A DNA stretch of 64,000 nt, taken from the NCBI RefSeq assembly GCF_001939045.1, contig NZ_MKIM01000028.1, positions 310,001 through 374,000 of the forward strand, given 5' to 3'. Shown piece by piece: positions 35,343-44,732 of this stretch. The notes beneath the pieces are model-generated. The model had not been told where the DNA came from. It ran no database searches and was given only the letters and a program-made list of their open reading frames with translations. The position numbers and the translations under genes are program-made. Source of the stretch: Rhizobium oryziradicis (GTDB lineage: Bacteria; Pseudomonadota; Alphaproteobacteria; Rhizobiales; Rhizobiaceae). The number at the start of each line of letters is the position of its first letter. Position 1 is the stretch's first letter.

Positions 35343-36380
35343 TTAAGGCGTCTCAAAGGGAATAGCAAAATCAGGCTTGGTGCTGATCCATTCGGGCTGG
35401 GGCAGACCTTTTTGCTTGAGAAAATCGGGGTTGAACAGTTTGGACTGATAGCGATTGCCGTAATCGCACAGAATGGTCACGATGGTGTGGCCGGGGCCAA
35501 GATCCCGCGCCAAGCGAATGGCACCGGCAATGTTTATGCCAGAGGAGCCACCAAGGCAAAGCCCCTCATTCTCGACCAGATCAAACACAATCGGCAGCGC
35601 TTCGGCATCGGGGATCTGATAGGCAAAATCAGGCGTGAAACCTTCGAGATTGGCGGTGATGCGCCCTTGGCCAATGCCTTCGGTGATGGAAGAGCCGGAG
35701 GATTTCAGCTCGCCATTGGTGTAGAACTCATAAAGGGCAGCGCCTTCTGGATCGGCCAGACCGATCTTGACGGAAGGCTTGAGATTGCGAAGACCCATGC
35801 CGGTGCCAGCCAGCGTGCCGCCAGAGCCAACGGCACAAATAAAACCATCAACCTCGCCAGCGGTTTGTTCGAAAATCTCGCGCGCGGTGGTTTCGATATG
35901 GGCGTCGCGGTTGACCGTGTTGTCAAACTGGTTGGCCCAGATGGCACCATTGGGTTCCGTCTTGGCAAGCTCCGCTGCCAGTCTGCCCGAGAGCTTCACG
36001 TAATTATTGGGGTTTTTATAGGGAACGGCTGGCACCTCGACAAGCTCTGCTCCCAAAAGGCGCAGCGCGTCCTTCTTTTCCTGACTTTGCGTTTCAGGAA
36101 TGACGATCACGGTTCGATAGCCAAGCGCTTTGGCCACCAGCGTCAGGCCAATGCCGGTGTTGCCAGCGGTGCCTTCAACAATCACGCCGCCGGGACGCAA
36201 CAGGCCGCGGCGCTCTGCATCCTTGATGATATAGAGGGCGGCGCGATCCTTGACGGACTGACCGGGGTTGAGAAATTCAGCCTTCCCGAGAATGGTGCAG
36301 CCCGTGGCCTGTGAGGCCGCCTTTAGCCGAATGAGCGGCGTGTTGCCAATCGCTTCAAGTACGGAGGGGTGAAATGCCAT
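35343..36380 (-). CDS. cysK: Cysteine synthase A family PLP enzyme
   Basis: 345-aa fold-type II PLP enzyme. The Schiff-base lysine is K44 in NPGQSVKDRAA, the substrate loop is T71-AGNTG and the phosphate loop is GSGGT. It is expected to make cysteine from O-acetylserine and sulfide. The length is about 25-30 residues above the short CysK form, with a C-terminal tail (QPEWISTKPDF), so cysteine synthase-like or CBS-like activity remains possible. Start chosen at ATG 36380; a GTG two codons earlier is possible. First gene of the cysK-alaX-sseA operon. Confidence 0.88.
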   Translation of the reverse strand: MAFHPSVLEAIGNTPLIRLKAASQATGCTILGKAEFLNPGQSVKDRAALYIIKDAERRGLLRPGGVIVEGTAGNTGIGLTLVAKALGYRTVIVIPETQSQEKKDALRLLGAELVEVPAVPYKNPNNYVKLSGRLAAELAKTEPNGAIWANQFDNTVNRDAHIETTAREIFEQTAGEVDGFICAVGSGGTLAGTGMGLRNLKPSVKIGLADPEGAALYEFYTNGELKSSGSSITEGIGQGRITANLEGFTPDFAYQIPDAEALPIVFDLVENEGLCLGGSSGINIAGAIRLARDLGPGHTIVTILCDYGNRYQSKLFNPDFLKQKGLPQPEWISTKPDFAIPFETP

Positions 36381-36410
36381 GATCACGCTTTCTGTTTCCC
36401 GGAAGATAGA

Positions 36411-36454
36411 GCATTTCCAGCAAAAATGTATAGCAGTTTTGCGTGCGAAAATGC
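36411..36454. repeat. Palindromic GCATTT/AAATGC intergenic element
   Basis: The outer pair GCATTT (36411-36416) with AAATGC (36449-36454) encloses an inner GCAAAA/TTTTGC stem. The sequence belongs to the GAGCATTTCCAG-type hairpin family that I know as widespread in Brucellaceae and related genomes. It lies upstream of cysK, in the 162-bp gap to the photolyase. Confidence 0.65.
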
Positions 36455-36542
36455 GTAAAAACAGTGCGTGTTTTCAACCTACAGGGCTTGAATGACAAGA
36501 AACGTCATTGCGCGGCAAGGGTGAAAGACGAAAAACCTTGCC

Positions 36543-37997
36543 TCAATCAACATCATCCGCAGACAGCGCCTTATAGGCGGCCAGCGCCTTTTCACGGGCC
36601 AGCTTATGCTCGACAATTGGCGCAGGATAAGTTGAGCCAAGAACAACGCCCGCTTTTGCCAAAATCGGCGTGGGGGCCTCAAATGGTTTATGGATCAAGC
36701 TGTTGGGAAGCTTGGCAAGTTCCGGCAGAAACTGACGAATATAGGCACCGTCCGGGTCAAATTTTTCGCCTTGGGTGATTGGATTGAAAATACGGAAAAA
36801 CGGCGAGGCATCGGCCCCCGAGCCTGCAACCCATTGCCAGCTCGCGGCATTTGAAGCCGGATCGGCATCGACCAAAGTGTCGCGGAACCAGGCTTCACCA
36901 TCGCGCCAGTCGATCATCAAATCCTTGATCAGAAAGGATGCGGCAATCATCCGCACGCGGTTGTGCATCGTGCCATGCTGCCAGAGCTGGCGCATGCCAG
37001 CATCCACAATCGGATAGCCCGTGCGCCCTTGCTGCCAGGCTTGCAGCAGAGTCTGGTTCTTGACCCAAGGGAAGCCATCAAACTTGGCGTTCCAGTTTTC
37101 CTCTCGCAATGTCGGAAAGTGAAACAGCAAATGATAGGAAAAATCGCGCCAGACCAGCTCTTTTCGAAAATGCACAATGTCTTCGCTGGCTATCGCATCC
37201 GGCAGATCAAGCGTGCCATGCCAGATACGCGCGGGCGAAATTTCACCCAGCGCCAAATGGGCGGAAAGCTGCGAGGTGGAATCGGCGGCCGGAAAATCCC
37301 GCCGGCTGCGATAGCCCTTTATGCCGACCTTGAGGAAATGTTCCAGCCTCTTTTGCGCTCCATCCTCACCGGGTGTCCAAATTCCTTCGAATGATTTGGC
37401 CCAATTGGGCTTGGTCGGCAACAGCTTCCAGCTTTCAAGAGCGTCGCTGTCTGGCCAATTGGCTGGCGCTTGGAGCGCATCGGGTGCCGCGAGGGGCGGC
37501 GGTGGATCTCCGCCGCGCTCAATGGCGCGCCAAAATGGCGTGTAGACTCGGTAAGGGCCACCCGAGCCGGTCTTGACCTGTGATGGCTCGTGCAAAAGAA
37601 AGCCGCTGTGACTGCGCGCCTCCAAGCCTGCCTGTCGCAAACGGGTTTTGATTTCGGTATCTATGGCCATGCCCGCCGGATCGTAGCGACGGTTCCAATG
37701 CACAGCATTTGCTCCGGTTTCCCGGATCAGGTCTTCAAGCACGGTGGCGGCTGGCCCGCTTCGTAAAATCAACCGGCTCCCGCGCTGTTGCAAAGCGTCG
37801 GCGAGGCTTTTGAGCGAATGATGCAGCCACCAGGCTTGCGCGGCACCCAATGGTCCTGTCTCAGCATTCTGAGGCTCGCGGATATAGATGGCGATAACCG
37901 GTTGGCCGTTTTGAATGGCCGCAACCAATGCTCTGTTGTCGCCCAGCCGCAAATCCTTGCGAAACCAGACGAGTGTTGCTGATATAGGTGAGGGCAT
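36543..37997 (-). CDS. phrB: Deoxyribodipyrimidine photolyase, class I CPD type
   Basis: 484-aa flavoprotein that uses blue light to split pyrimidine dimers. The N-terminal antenna-binding domain (about 1-130) starts ATLVWFRKDLRLGDN. The C-terminal FAD domain carries GRTGYPIVDAGMRQL (about 325-339), HNRVRMIAASFL and DADPASNAASWQWVAGSGAD, the classical class I CPD photolyase segments rather than cryptochrome-DASH or FeS-type. Full length, single gene on the minus strand; neighbours are unrelated. Confidence 0.95.
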   Translation of the reverse strand: MPSPISATLVWFRKDLRLGDNRALVAAIQNGQPVIAIYIREPQNAETGPLGAAQAWWLHHSLKSLADALQQRGSRLILRSGPAATVLEDLIRETGANAVHWNRRYDPAGMAIDTEIKTRLRQAGLEARSHSGFLLHEPSQVKTGSGGPYRVYTPFWRAIERGGDPPPPLAAPDALQAPANWPDSDALESWKLLPTKPNWAKSFEGIWTPGEDGAQKRLEHFLKVGIKGYRSRRDFPAADSTSQLSAHLALGEISPARIWHGTLDLPDAIASEDIVHFRKELVWRDFSYHLLFHFPTLREENWNAKFDGFPWVKNQTLLQAWQQGRTGYPIVDAGMRQLWQHGTMHNRVRMIAASFLIKDLMIDWRDGEAWFRDTLVDADPASNAASWQWVAGSGADASPFFRIFNPITQGEKFDPDGAYIRQFLPELAKLPNSLIHKPFEAPTPILAKAGVVLGSTYPAPIVEHKLAREKALAAYKALSADDVD

Positions 37998-38111
37998 TGA
38001 CGAACTCGCATAGGATTATATGGTCGCTATACGCCACCGCACATGGGATGGATCAGTGTTGGCTTTTGAAAAGAATGGCTGAGGTAAAGAGGTTGGGGTG
38101 CCGCGTCTTCA

Positions 38112-38336
38112 TCAGGGATTGCGCGACAACATCGCCAAGCGTTCCTGTTCCTGGTTGATCATCCGCATAATTTCAGCGGCACTTTCTCGCACATACAGAC
38201 GGTGCAATTTTTCGGCCACCGGGGCATTTGTCAGCAAAAATGTGTAGCGCTCCCGCTCAAACCACCGAAAATCGATAACATTGTTCATGTTCACGTAAAT
38301 CGGGAGTCCGTCACCATCATGAAGTTCAAGCCACAT
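38112..38336 (-). CDS. Small protein of unknown function with a FlbD-like look
   Basis: 74-aa protein. ATG at 38336 is preferred; the longer reading starts at TTG and its extra residues look non-coding. Sequence order is a strand-rich N-terminus (WLELHDGDGLPIYVNMNNVIDF), a second strand pair with TFLLTN, then LYVRESAAEIMRMI. This layout resembles short FlbD-like proteins (target loop followed by VKES-x-x-E), but the similarity is weak and no flagellar genes are nearby. No signal peptide. Function not assigned. Confidence 0.6.
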   Translation of the reverse strand: MWLELHDGDGLPIYVNMNNVIDFRWFERERYTFLLTNAPVAEKLHRLYVRESAAEIMRMINQEQERLAMLSRNP

Positions 38337-38427
38337 ATCATTTTCCGTTGTTTTGTCTCTATTCGCCTCTGTTAACAAACAAATGTAAAGAGGGTGTTGT
38401 GCTGCACGCCATTTGCCGCCGAAGCTG

Positions 38428-39687
38428 TTATTGATACCCGAGCTCTTTCAGTTTCAGGCCGGAAACGAGAAAGCTCATGGGATTGATGGGGGTGCCATTG
38501 CGGCGGATTTCATAATGCAGATGGGGCCCGGTGGAACGGCCAGTGGATCCGGCAAAGCCAATAACCTGCCCCTCATCAACCGCGTCTCCGGTTTTGACGT
38601 TGAGGCGCGACATATGGCCGTAGCGGGTGGTAACGCCTTGGCCGTGGTCGATTTCGACCATATTGCCGTAGCCATTGACCTCACCTGCCAAAAGCACCTT
38701 GCCAGCGCCGGCGCTTTTGATGGGCGCACCCGTGGCGGCGCGAAAGTCTATCCCCGGATGCAGCGCCAACCGGCCAAGAAGCGGATCGGTGCGATTGCCA
38801 AAAGGACTGGTGATCTCGTGGGTGGGGGCAGGGTTGGCGAAGGGCATATCCTTCACGGTATCACGTGCGGTCTCAAGCCGGTTCAGCGCGCCATCCAGCC
38901 CTGCCAATGTGGGGGCAAGGCCCAGTTTGGGGTCTGCTGGCATCAAGGGGCCGCCCATGGCGTCTTCGCCGGCAGCAGGGCTGTCGAGCTTGATTTTATT
39001 GCTGTCCAGAATCACCTGAATTGCGTCAGCCTTTTCGGTTGCCTGTGCGGTGAGGGCGTGGATGCGCGCCTGCTGGCTTTGCTGAATGCGCTTCAGGGAC
39101 AATGTCACATTTTGAAAGACGCGGTCGGCATTGTCGGCCATGCTTTCGCTGGCTGAGCTGGTTTGCAAGCCAGCACCAAACAGCTTGCTGCGATTGTTTT
39201 TATCGCGGGTGTTCGGCGCAGGCACAGAAATATCAGCCTTTTCCACCAAAGCTTGAGATTCGTCTGGAGTTGGCAAAATGCCCGCCTCTCCGGCACGATC
39301 CAGCAATGTACCAAGCTTGCCGCTGCGGGCGGAAAGAGCCATTTGTTGTTCAAGCAGACTTTGCAATTTATCTTCAACCACCTGCTGATCGAGCAATTGG
39401 CGAGAGGTGACGCGGTCCACCTGGGCGCGAAGCGCTGAAATACGGTCTTCATAATCGTGCTGCATGCGCGCCTGCCGCGCCATGGAGGCACCAATCAAGC
39501 TGTCGCGCATGACAAGATAGGATGTTGCACCAAGATAGCCAATGCAGCCGACAGCAACGAGTGTGACGGCAGCGCCGACCATCCATGGGCGGATATTCAT
39601 ATGGCGGATGGTGTCGCCCGATGCCAGGATCAGCACGTGCTGCTTTTGCGCGCGCGTCCAGAAGCCGTTCAAGCCGCTTTTGCCCAT
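38428..39687 (-). CDS. Membrane-anchored M23 family peptidase (LytM domain)
   Basis: About 419-aa envelope protein. A cytoplasmic N-terminus is followed by one transmembrane segment (about residues 35-58), a long coiled-coil periplasmic part (about 60-270) and a C-terminal M23 domain with zinc ligands in HPGIDF and HLHYE. All visible ligands are present, so an active peptidoglycan endopeptidase is likely, although EnvC/NlpD-like activator roles exist in this group. ATG 39687 is chosen; a start at 39747 would add about 20 residues that do not look protein-like. Same strand as the DUF455 and bcp genes. Confidence 0.88.
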   Translation of the reverse strand: MGKSGLNGFWTRAQKQHVLILASGDTIRHMNIRPWMVGAAVTLVAVGCIGYLGATSYLVMRDSLIGASMARQARMQHDYEDRISALRAQVDRVTSRQLLDQQVVEDKLQSLLEQQMALSARSGKLGTLLDRAGEAGILPTPDESQALVEKADISVPAPNTRDKNNRSKLFGAGLQTSSASESMADNADRVFQNVTLSLKRIQQSQQARIHALTAQATEKADAIQVILDSNKIKLDSPAAGEDAMGGPLMPADPKLGLAPTLAGLDGALNRLETARDTVKDMPFANPAPTHEITSPFGNRTDPLLGRLALHPGIDFRAATGAPIKSAGAGKVLLAGEVNGYGNMVEIDHGQGVTTRYGHMSRLNVKTGDAVDEGQVIGFAGSTGRSTGPHLHYEIRRNGTPINPMSFLVSGLKLKELGYQ

Positions 39688-39821
39688 CTCGCACCCCGGA
39701 TAATGGCTTGTCTGCCGCGCTTCACGGCAGAATCGATCTCCGTTCATTACACTCTGTCATGGTTAACAAAGTCTTATGAGTGCTGAGGTGCGGGTGCCAA
39801 TTGCCCTGCTTTTCCGTGGGG

Positions 39822-40646
39822 TCAAGCGTGGCTGATAGACGAAAGGCTGCGATAGAAGGAGGGCGTCAGGCCTGCTTCGGCCCTGGCGATATCATTGAAG
39901 GGGGCTTTCAACGTGCCACGGAAATTGGCTCGCACCAGATCCTGAAATGTTTTGGCCGGATCGCGCTTTTCGCGGGCGCAGAGAAAGCGAAACCACTTTG
40001 CACCCACGGCAACATGGCCTTTCTCATCGTCATAGATCGTCTTTAAAACATCGGCGCTTTCATGGTCACCGGTTTCGCGCATTTTGACTTGCAACGATGG
40101 CGTCACATCAAGGCCACGTGCTTCCAAAATCAGCGGCACCACGGCAAGCCGTGCCGTCAGGTCGTTGCGGGTCGAATGGGCGGCCTGCCAAAGACCATCA
40201 TGGGCGCTCATATCGCCGTAGTCGGCACCCAAGGCTTTCAAGCGGTCGCGCACCAGACCAAAATGCTTGGCCTCTTCAAATGCCACCAGCATCCAGCCAT
40301 CAAAAAAGGAATGCGGCACGGGTTCGCTGGCAAAACGCGCCACAATATCCAATGCGAGATCAACGGCATTCAACTCGATATGCGCAAGCGCATGCAGCAT
40401 GGCAATGCGGCCGGGCAGGGTGTGCAGCGAGCGCTTTTCCGTGGCTTTTGGTGGCACGAGAACGGGTTTTTGCGGACGCCCCGGCCTGTCTGGCAAAGGG
40501 GGATCAAGCGGCGAGCGCAAGGAGAGATTGCGACCACGCCAACGCCGTGCCGTTTCCTGTGCAAGGCGGATCTTGTCATCAAGGTCTGACGCGACAATGG
40601 CCATTGTCGCGCCTGCGCGGAGTGTTTGAAAAGATGTGTCTGACAT
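39822..40646 (-). CDS. DUF455 ferritin-like protein
   Basis: 274-aa protein of the DUF455 family with a ferritin-like four-helix bundle. Candidate di-metal ligands occur in order: HIELNAVDLALD, FEEAKHF, EARGLD and DDEKGHV. Activity has not been established for this family in general; a metal-dependent oxygenase or oxidase role is inferred from the fold. Cytosolic (no signal). It lies 77 bp after bcp on the same strand with a REP-like hairpin between them, and is followed by the M23 peptidase gene. Confidence 0.82.
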   Translation of the reverse strand: MSDTSFQTLRAGATMAIVASDLDDKIRLAQETARRWRGRNLSLRSPLDPPLPDRPGRPQKPVLVPPKATEKRSLHTLPGRIAMLHALAHIELNAVDLALDIVARFASEPVPHSFFDGWMLVAFEEAKHFGLVRDRLKALGADYGDMSAHDGLWQAAHSTRNDLTARLAVVPLILEARGLDVTPSLQVKMRETGDHESADVLKTIYDDEKGHVAVGAKWFRFLCAREKRDPAKTFQDLVRANFRGTLKAPFNDIARAEAGLTPSFYRSLSSISHA

Positions 40647-40660
40647 GGGGTGTTTCTATC

Positions 40661-40709
40661 GCATCGGCCGAAAAGTGGGAACCGGTTTTCTTTTCCCTAT
40701 CGCCGATGC
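40661..40709. repeat. REP-like hairpin between bcp and the DUF455 gene
   Basis: GCATCGGC (40661-40668) pairs with GCCGATGC (40702-40709) around a core reading GAAAAGTGGGAACCGGTTTT. The core is shared with the array at 44733-44878 and with the 102-bp repeats. Confidence 0.8.
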
Positions 40710-40723
40710 TCTATGGGGCATTT

Positions 40724-41194
40724 TTAGGCGAGCTCTTCGACAGCTTTCAGCACGGCTTCGGCGTGACCGGGCACTTTCACCTTGGGCCAGATGGCGGCAA
40801 TTTTTCCATCGCGGTCGATCAGATAGGTGGTGCGCTCCACGCCCATGTAGGTCTTGCCATACATGCTTTTTTCCTTCCATACCTGATAGGCTTCAAGCGT
40901 GGTTTTCTCTTCGTCGGAGCCAAGGATGATGGAAAGATTATGCTTTGCCACAAATTTATCATGACTTTTGACGGAATCTGGCGAGATGCCAATCACCACG
41001 GCATTGGCCTTTTCAAATGCGCCGGCAAGCTCTGTAAAGGCCGTGGCCTCGACGGTGCAGCCACTCGTGTTGTCTTTTGGATAGAAATAAACCACCACGG
41101 GTTTCCCCCTAAAGGATGAGAGTGCCACAGTGCCGCCGCCATCGCGTGGCAAAATAAAGTCGGGAGCAAGCTGTCCAATCGCCAAATCAGCCAT
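40724..41194 (-). CDS. bcp: Thioredoxin-dependent peroxiredoxin, BCP/PrxQ type with one Cys
   Basis: 156-aa peroxiredoxin that reduces hydrogen peroxide and organic peroxides. The peroxidatic cysteine is in YPKDNTSGCTVEA (about residue 46). The second cysteine usually five residues further in BCP proteins is absent, and no other Cys exists in the protein, so it must work as a one-Cys enzyme with an external thiol. ATG 41194 has AAAGG eight bases upstream. Divergent from the large envelope gene at 41319. Confidence 0.92.
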   Translation of the reverse strand: MADLAIGQLAPDFILPRDGGGTVALSSFRGKPVVVYFYPKDNTSGCTVEATAFTELAGAFEKANAVVIGISPDSVKSHDKFVAKHNLSIILGSDEEKTTLEAYQVWKEKSMYGKTYMGVERTTYLIDRDGKIAAIWPKVKVPGHAEAVLKAVEELA

Positions 41195-41318
41195 GCTGAT
41201 ACCTTTCTTTTGTCGGTTTATGGAAATACAGGTCGCTTCAAGATATAGAGGGCATGGCAATGGCGTCTAGCGACGGCCATGCGATTCTTTGGAATTTTCA
41301 GGAGATACGGACGAGGGC

Positions 41319-44300
41319 ATGGGGGAAATCCGGGGCGAGAAGGTCCATTTTCGTAAACGCGATATTGTGTCCCTGGAGTCTATGCCATCCGCGCAGGCTG
41401 AAGACAGCCTTGTTGTGCATTGCCCGCCTCGATTTGGTTTTCGGCGCAGGTGCTATCGGTTTGTTTTATGGATCTTTGTCATTGTCGCCCTCTCGATTGG
41501 CGCAGTGAGCGCTGCCATCGAGACTGGCACTCTGGATCAAGCGCTGTCAACACTTGCGCGTACGCAGCTACAATCGGCTTTGGGTGACAGATTTAATGCC
41601 GAAATTGGCAAAACCTCGATCCGTTTTTCCAGAAGTTGGCGTCTTGCCGTAGCCACCAACGATTTGCGGCTGAGCGATCCGGCATCGGGCGCGCTTGTGG
41701 CGGAAACGGGCGTGGTCAAACTGGTGATCAACCCTCTGCAAGTTTTGATTGGCCGTATCTCGATCTCGGAAATCGAAGCCGATAATATTCATTTTGACCG
41801 TTCGCCCTTCATCGGTGGCGGCAATTTCAGCCTGGCCAATTTTCGAATCGATCAATTTCCACAGCTTTTGGAAAACCTGTTTCTCAACGTCGATGACGTG
41901 CGCGGCTTCATTGCGCGCGGTGGTTTGGATCGGCTGCGGATCGGTGGCATTTCTCTCACCGCCAGAGACAATATCGATCGTGCCGTCGCCGTTTCGATCG
42001 ATGATCTGGTGTTGACCCGACGCAAAGGCGATGCACTGGCCGTTCAAGGGCAGGTTTCCATCGATGGTAAGGTCAGTCACATTTCTGCTGAAGCACTGTC
42101 TGACAAGGGGCGTGCGGTGGCTTTGACCGCCACCATGACCAGCCTTGTGGCAACGCCTTTTACCATGAAATTTTTGCCCGATGGTACGCGCCGCGAAGGT
42201 GCCGATACCAAGGTGAATGTTGATCTGGTTGCCCGCCGCGCTGTGCCAGACAGTAAACCGGCGCTCGAAATGCGCATGCGCACAGACAATGGTACGATTT
42301 ACGTTGATGGCGAGCAGCAGAATCTGACGCAGGCGGATATTAATGTCGCCTATGATTTTGATCGGCTGACAGCTGAAATTCGCCGCTCCACGCTCGATTT
42401 CGGCCCCATGCATGTTCCGTTCAATGGCGGGTTTGTGGATCTTGATCGGCTGAAGCGCGATCCGGGTGATACGGCGTCTGGAATTGGCATCGATTTGCTG
42501 ATTGATCGTGGCACTGCGGTGGTCCCTGCGGCAGGGGAAGATAGTTTTCCTTTTTCGATCAAGGCGTTTGGTCGGTTTGTTCCATCGACACGCGATCTGA
42601 GTTTCAGTGAGTTGACGGTTTCAACTCCCAATGGGCAGATGCATTCCACACTGAATGTGCGCTTTGGGGATAAATCACCGGAAATTCGTTTTAATGGCAA
42701 GCTGGAAGAGATGAGGACCGGCTTTGTCAAACAACTGTGGCCTTACTGGATGGCAGCCAAGCCGCGCGTTTGGGTTTTGGCCAATTTGTTTGGCGGCACC
42801 ATCAGCAATGCATCGATTGATGTGTTTATCCCGGCTGGCCGCATGACGTTTATTCCCAGCCCATTGCTGCTGGGGCCGGATGAGTTGCGGATAAAGTTTG
42901 ATATTGCCAATGCGCGTATGAGCACAACAGGCAATATTCCGCCCATCCGTGATCTGGTTGGCCATTTTGATCTCGAAGGCCCGAAGCTTCATGTGGCCAT
43001 TGATGGCGGCACATCCTATTTCGCGTCCGGACGCAAGGTGAATGTGGATCAAGGCACATTCACGATAGATGATGTCTATCTCAAGCCACTGATGGCCAAA
43101 ATTGATTTGTCGCTCAGCGGTGCCGCGGATGCCGTGGCAGAACTTTCGACCTTCAAGCCCATCGAGGGCTTGCAGAGGACCGATTTTGTGCCCGAGGACT
43201 TCAAGGGTGATATCAAGGCGCATGTGGCGTTCTTCGGCGGTCTGCTGGATGAGCAGGAGCCACCACCACCGGAGTGGCACGCCGATCTGCAGTTGAAGGG
43301 CGTTGAGTTGATGCGCCCTTATCAGGACAGAAAAATTACCGGCTTTACAGGCAGTCTGGCGATTGATGATAAAAATGCCGTGTTGGATGGCATGGGTGAT
43401 ATTGATGGCATTCCCATGCAGATCGATCTTACCCAGCCGATTGAGCGCAATTCCAAACGGCCACCGTCGTGGAGCGTGCAAGGAACATTGAGCGATTCGC
43501 AGCGCGATAAACTCGTGCCCGAATTGAAAGGCCTGATCGACGGGCCAATTGATCTTGAACTGTCTCGACTTGACGAGCAAAGGCAGATGGTCAAGGCGGA
43601 TTTGACCAAAGCGACCGTGAATGTACCATGGATTGGCTGGAGCAAGGGGCCGGGCATTTCGGCCAAAACATCCCTGGAGCTTACCACCAAGGGCTCTTTG
43701 AACACGCTTGATAAACTTAACTTCTCCGGCGACGGCTTTGGCGTGCAGGGTAAAATGCTCATCTCCAAGACGGGTGTTGTCTCTGCCGACTTTGATCGTG
43801 TCAAACTCGCAAGTCAGGATGATTTCAGCGTCAGCCTGCGCACTAACAAGGGCGTCACCTCGGTCAAGGTGGATGGCGCGGCATTGGATGCGCGCTCGCT
43901 GTTCAAGAAGCTGAAGTCCGGCAGCGGAGGCGATTCGTCGTCCGACAAGAGCACGGAAAAGCTCAATCTCGACCTCAGTGTGGGCCTCGACAAACTCGTG
44001 GGCTTCAACAATGAAAGTCTGGGCGGGGTGAAACTGCGCTACGGCGCTCGGGATGGCGCGTTGATCACGCTCAATATGAGTGGTGTCACCAGCAGTGGTC
44101 AGGCCATTGTGGTGCAATCGGGCAAGGATGGACCGTCGGATCAGATATCCGTCATTTCCAGTGATGCGGGCGACTTGGCGCGTCTGGTGGATCTCTACAA
44201 TCATATGCGCGGTGGCATGCTGGATTTGCGCATCCGTGGTGATATCGCCAAAAACTGGACCGGCAGCCTCGATCTGCGTAACTTCAGAGTGGAGAATGAG

Positions 44301-44732
44301 GAAAAGCTGCAGAAGATTGTCACCACGCCAACGCCCGATGACGGCAGAAGCCTCAACAGCGCCGTGAAGCAAAATATTGATGTGAGCAGCGAAAAGTTTC
44401 AGCGCGCTTTTGCCCGGCTGATTTACAAAAATGGTGTGTTGTCGACCGAAAACGGGATCGTGCGCGGCGAGCAGGTGGGAGCTTCTTTTCAGGGTGTTAT
44501 CAAGGATGCGCGCGGCAATATGGAAATGACCGGCACATTCATGCCTGCCTATGGTTTGAACCGCCTGTTTGCGGAAGTGCCAATCATTGGGTTCATTCTT
44601 GGCAATGGCCGTGACCGCGGGCTGCTTGGCATCACCTTCAAATTGACGGGTGCCACCGACTCGCCCCATCTCGCCGTCAATCCGCTTTCGATTATTGCAC
44701 CGGGCGTTTTCCGCCAGATATTTGAGTTCTAA
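41319..44732 (+). CDS. AsmA-like/DUF3971 giant envelope protein
   Basis: About 1,137-aa protein. A short basic cytoplasmic N-terminus with one transmembrane segment (about residues 50-72) is followed by a very long beta-rich periplasmic part of repeating short strands, with DUF3971-like sequence in the middle and an AsmA-type C-terminus (VPIIGFILGNGRDRGLLGITFKLTGATDSPHL). Proteins of this type (YhdP, TamB, AsmA relatives) form groove-shaped bridges thought to carry phospholipid to the outer membrane; that role is inference here. Several starts are possible (ATG 41319 or 41382). It ends just before the tandem repeat array. Confidence 0.85.
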   Translation: MGEIRGEKVHFRKRDIVSLESMPSAQAEDSLVVHCPPRFGFRRRCYRFVLWIFVIVALSIGAVSAAIETGTLDQALSTLARTQLQSALGDRFNAEIGKTSIRFSRSWRLAVATNDLRLSDPASGALVAETGVVKLVINPLQVLIGRISISEIEADNIHFDRSPFIGGGNFSLANFRIDQFPQLLENLFLNVDDVRGFIARGGLDRLRIGGISLTARDNIDRAVAVSIDDLVLTRRKGDALAVQGQVSIDGKVSHISAEALSDKGRAVALTATMTSLVATPFTMKFLPDGTRREGADTKVNVDLVARRAVPDSKPALEMRMRTDNGTIYVDGEQQNLTQADINVAYDFDRLTAEIRRSTLDFGPMHVPFNGGFVDLDRLKRDPGDTASGIGIDLLIDRGTAVVPAAGEDSFPFSIKAFGRFVPSTRDLSFSELTVSTPNGQMHSTLNVRFGDKSPEIRFNGKLEEMRTGFVKQLWPYWMAAKPRVWVLANLFGGTISNASIDVFIPAGRMTFIPSPLLLGPDELRIKFDIANARMSTTGNIPPIRDLVGHFDLEGPKLHVAIDGGTSYFASGRKVNVDQGTFTIDDVYLKPLMAKIDLSLSGAADAVAELSTFKPIEGLQRTDFVPEDFKGDIKAHVAFFGGLLDEQEPPPPEWHADLQLKGVELMRPYQDRKITGFTGSLAIDDKNAVLDGMGDIDGIPMQIDLTQPIERNSKRPPSWSVQGTLSDSQRDKLVPELKGLIDGPIDLELSRLDEQRQMVKADLTKATVNVPWIGWSKGPGISAKTSLELTTKGSLNTLDKLNFSGDGFGVQGKMLISKTGVVSADFDRVKLASQDDFSVSLRTNKGVTSVKVDGAALDARSLFKKLKSGSGGDSSSDKSTEKLNLDLSVGLDKLVGFNNESLGGVKLRYGARDGALITLNMSGVTSSGQAIVVQSGKDGPSDQISVISSDAGDLARLVDLYNHMRGGMLDLRIRGDIAKNWTGSLDLRNFRVENEEKLQKIVTTPTPDDGRSLNSAVKQNIDVSSEKFQRAFARLIYKNGVLSTENGIVRGEQVGASFQGVIKDARGNMEMTGTFMPAYGLNRLFAEVPIIGFILGNGRDRGLLGITFKLTGATDSPHLAVNPLSIIAPGVFRQIFEF

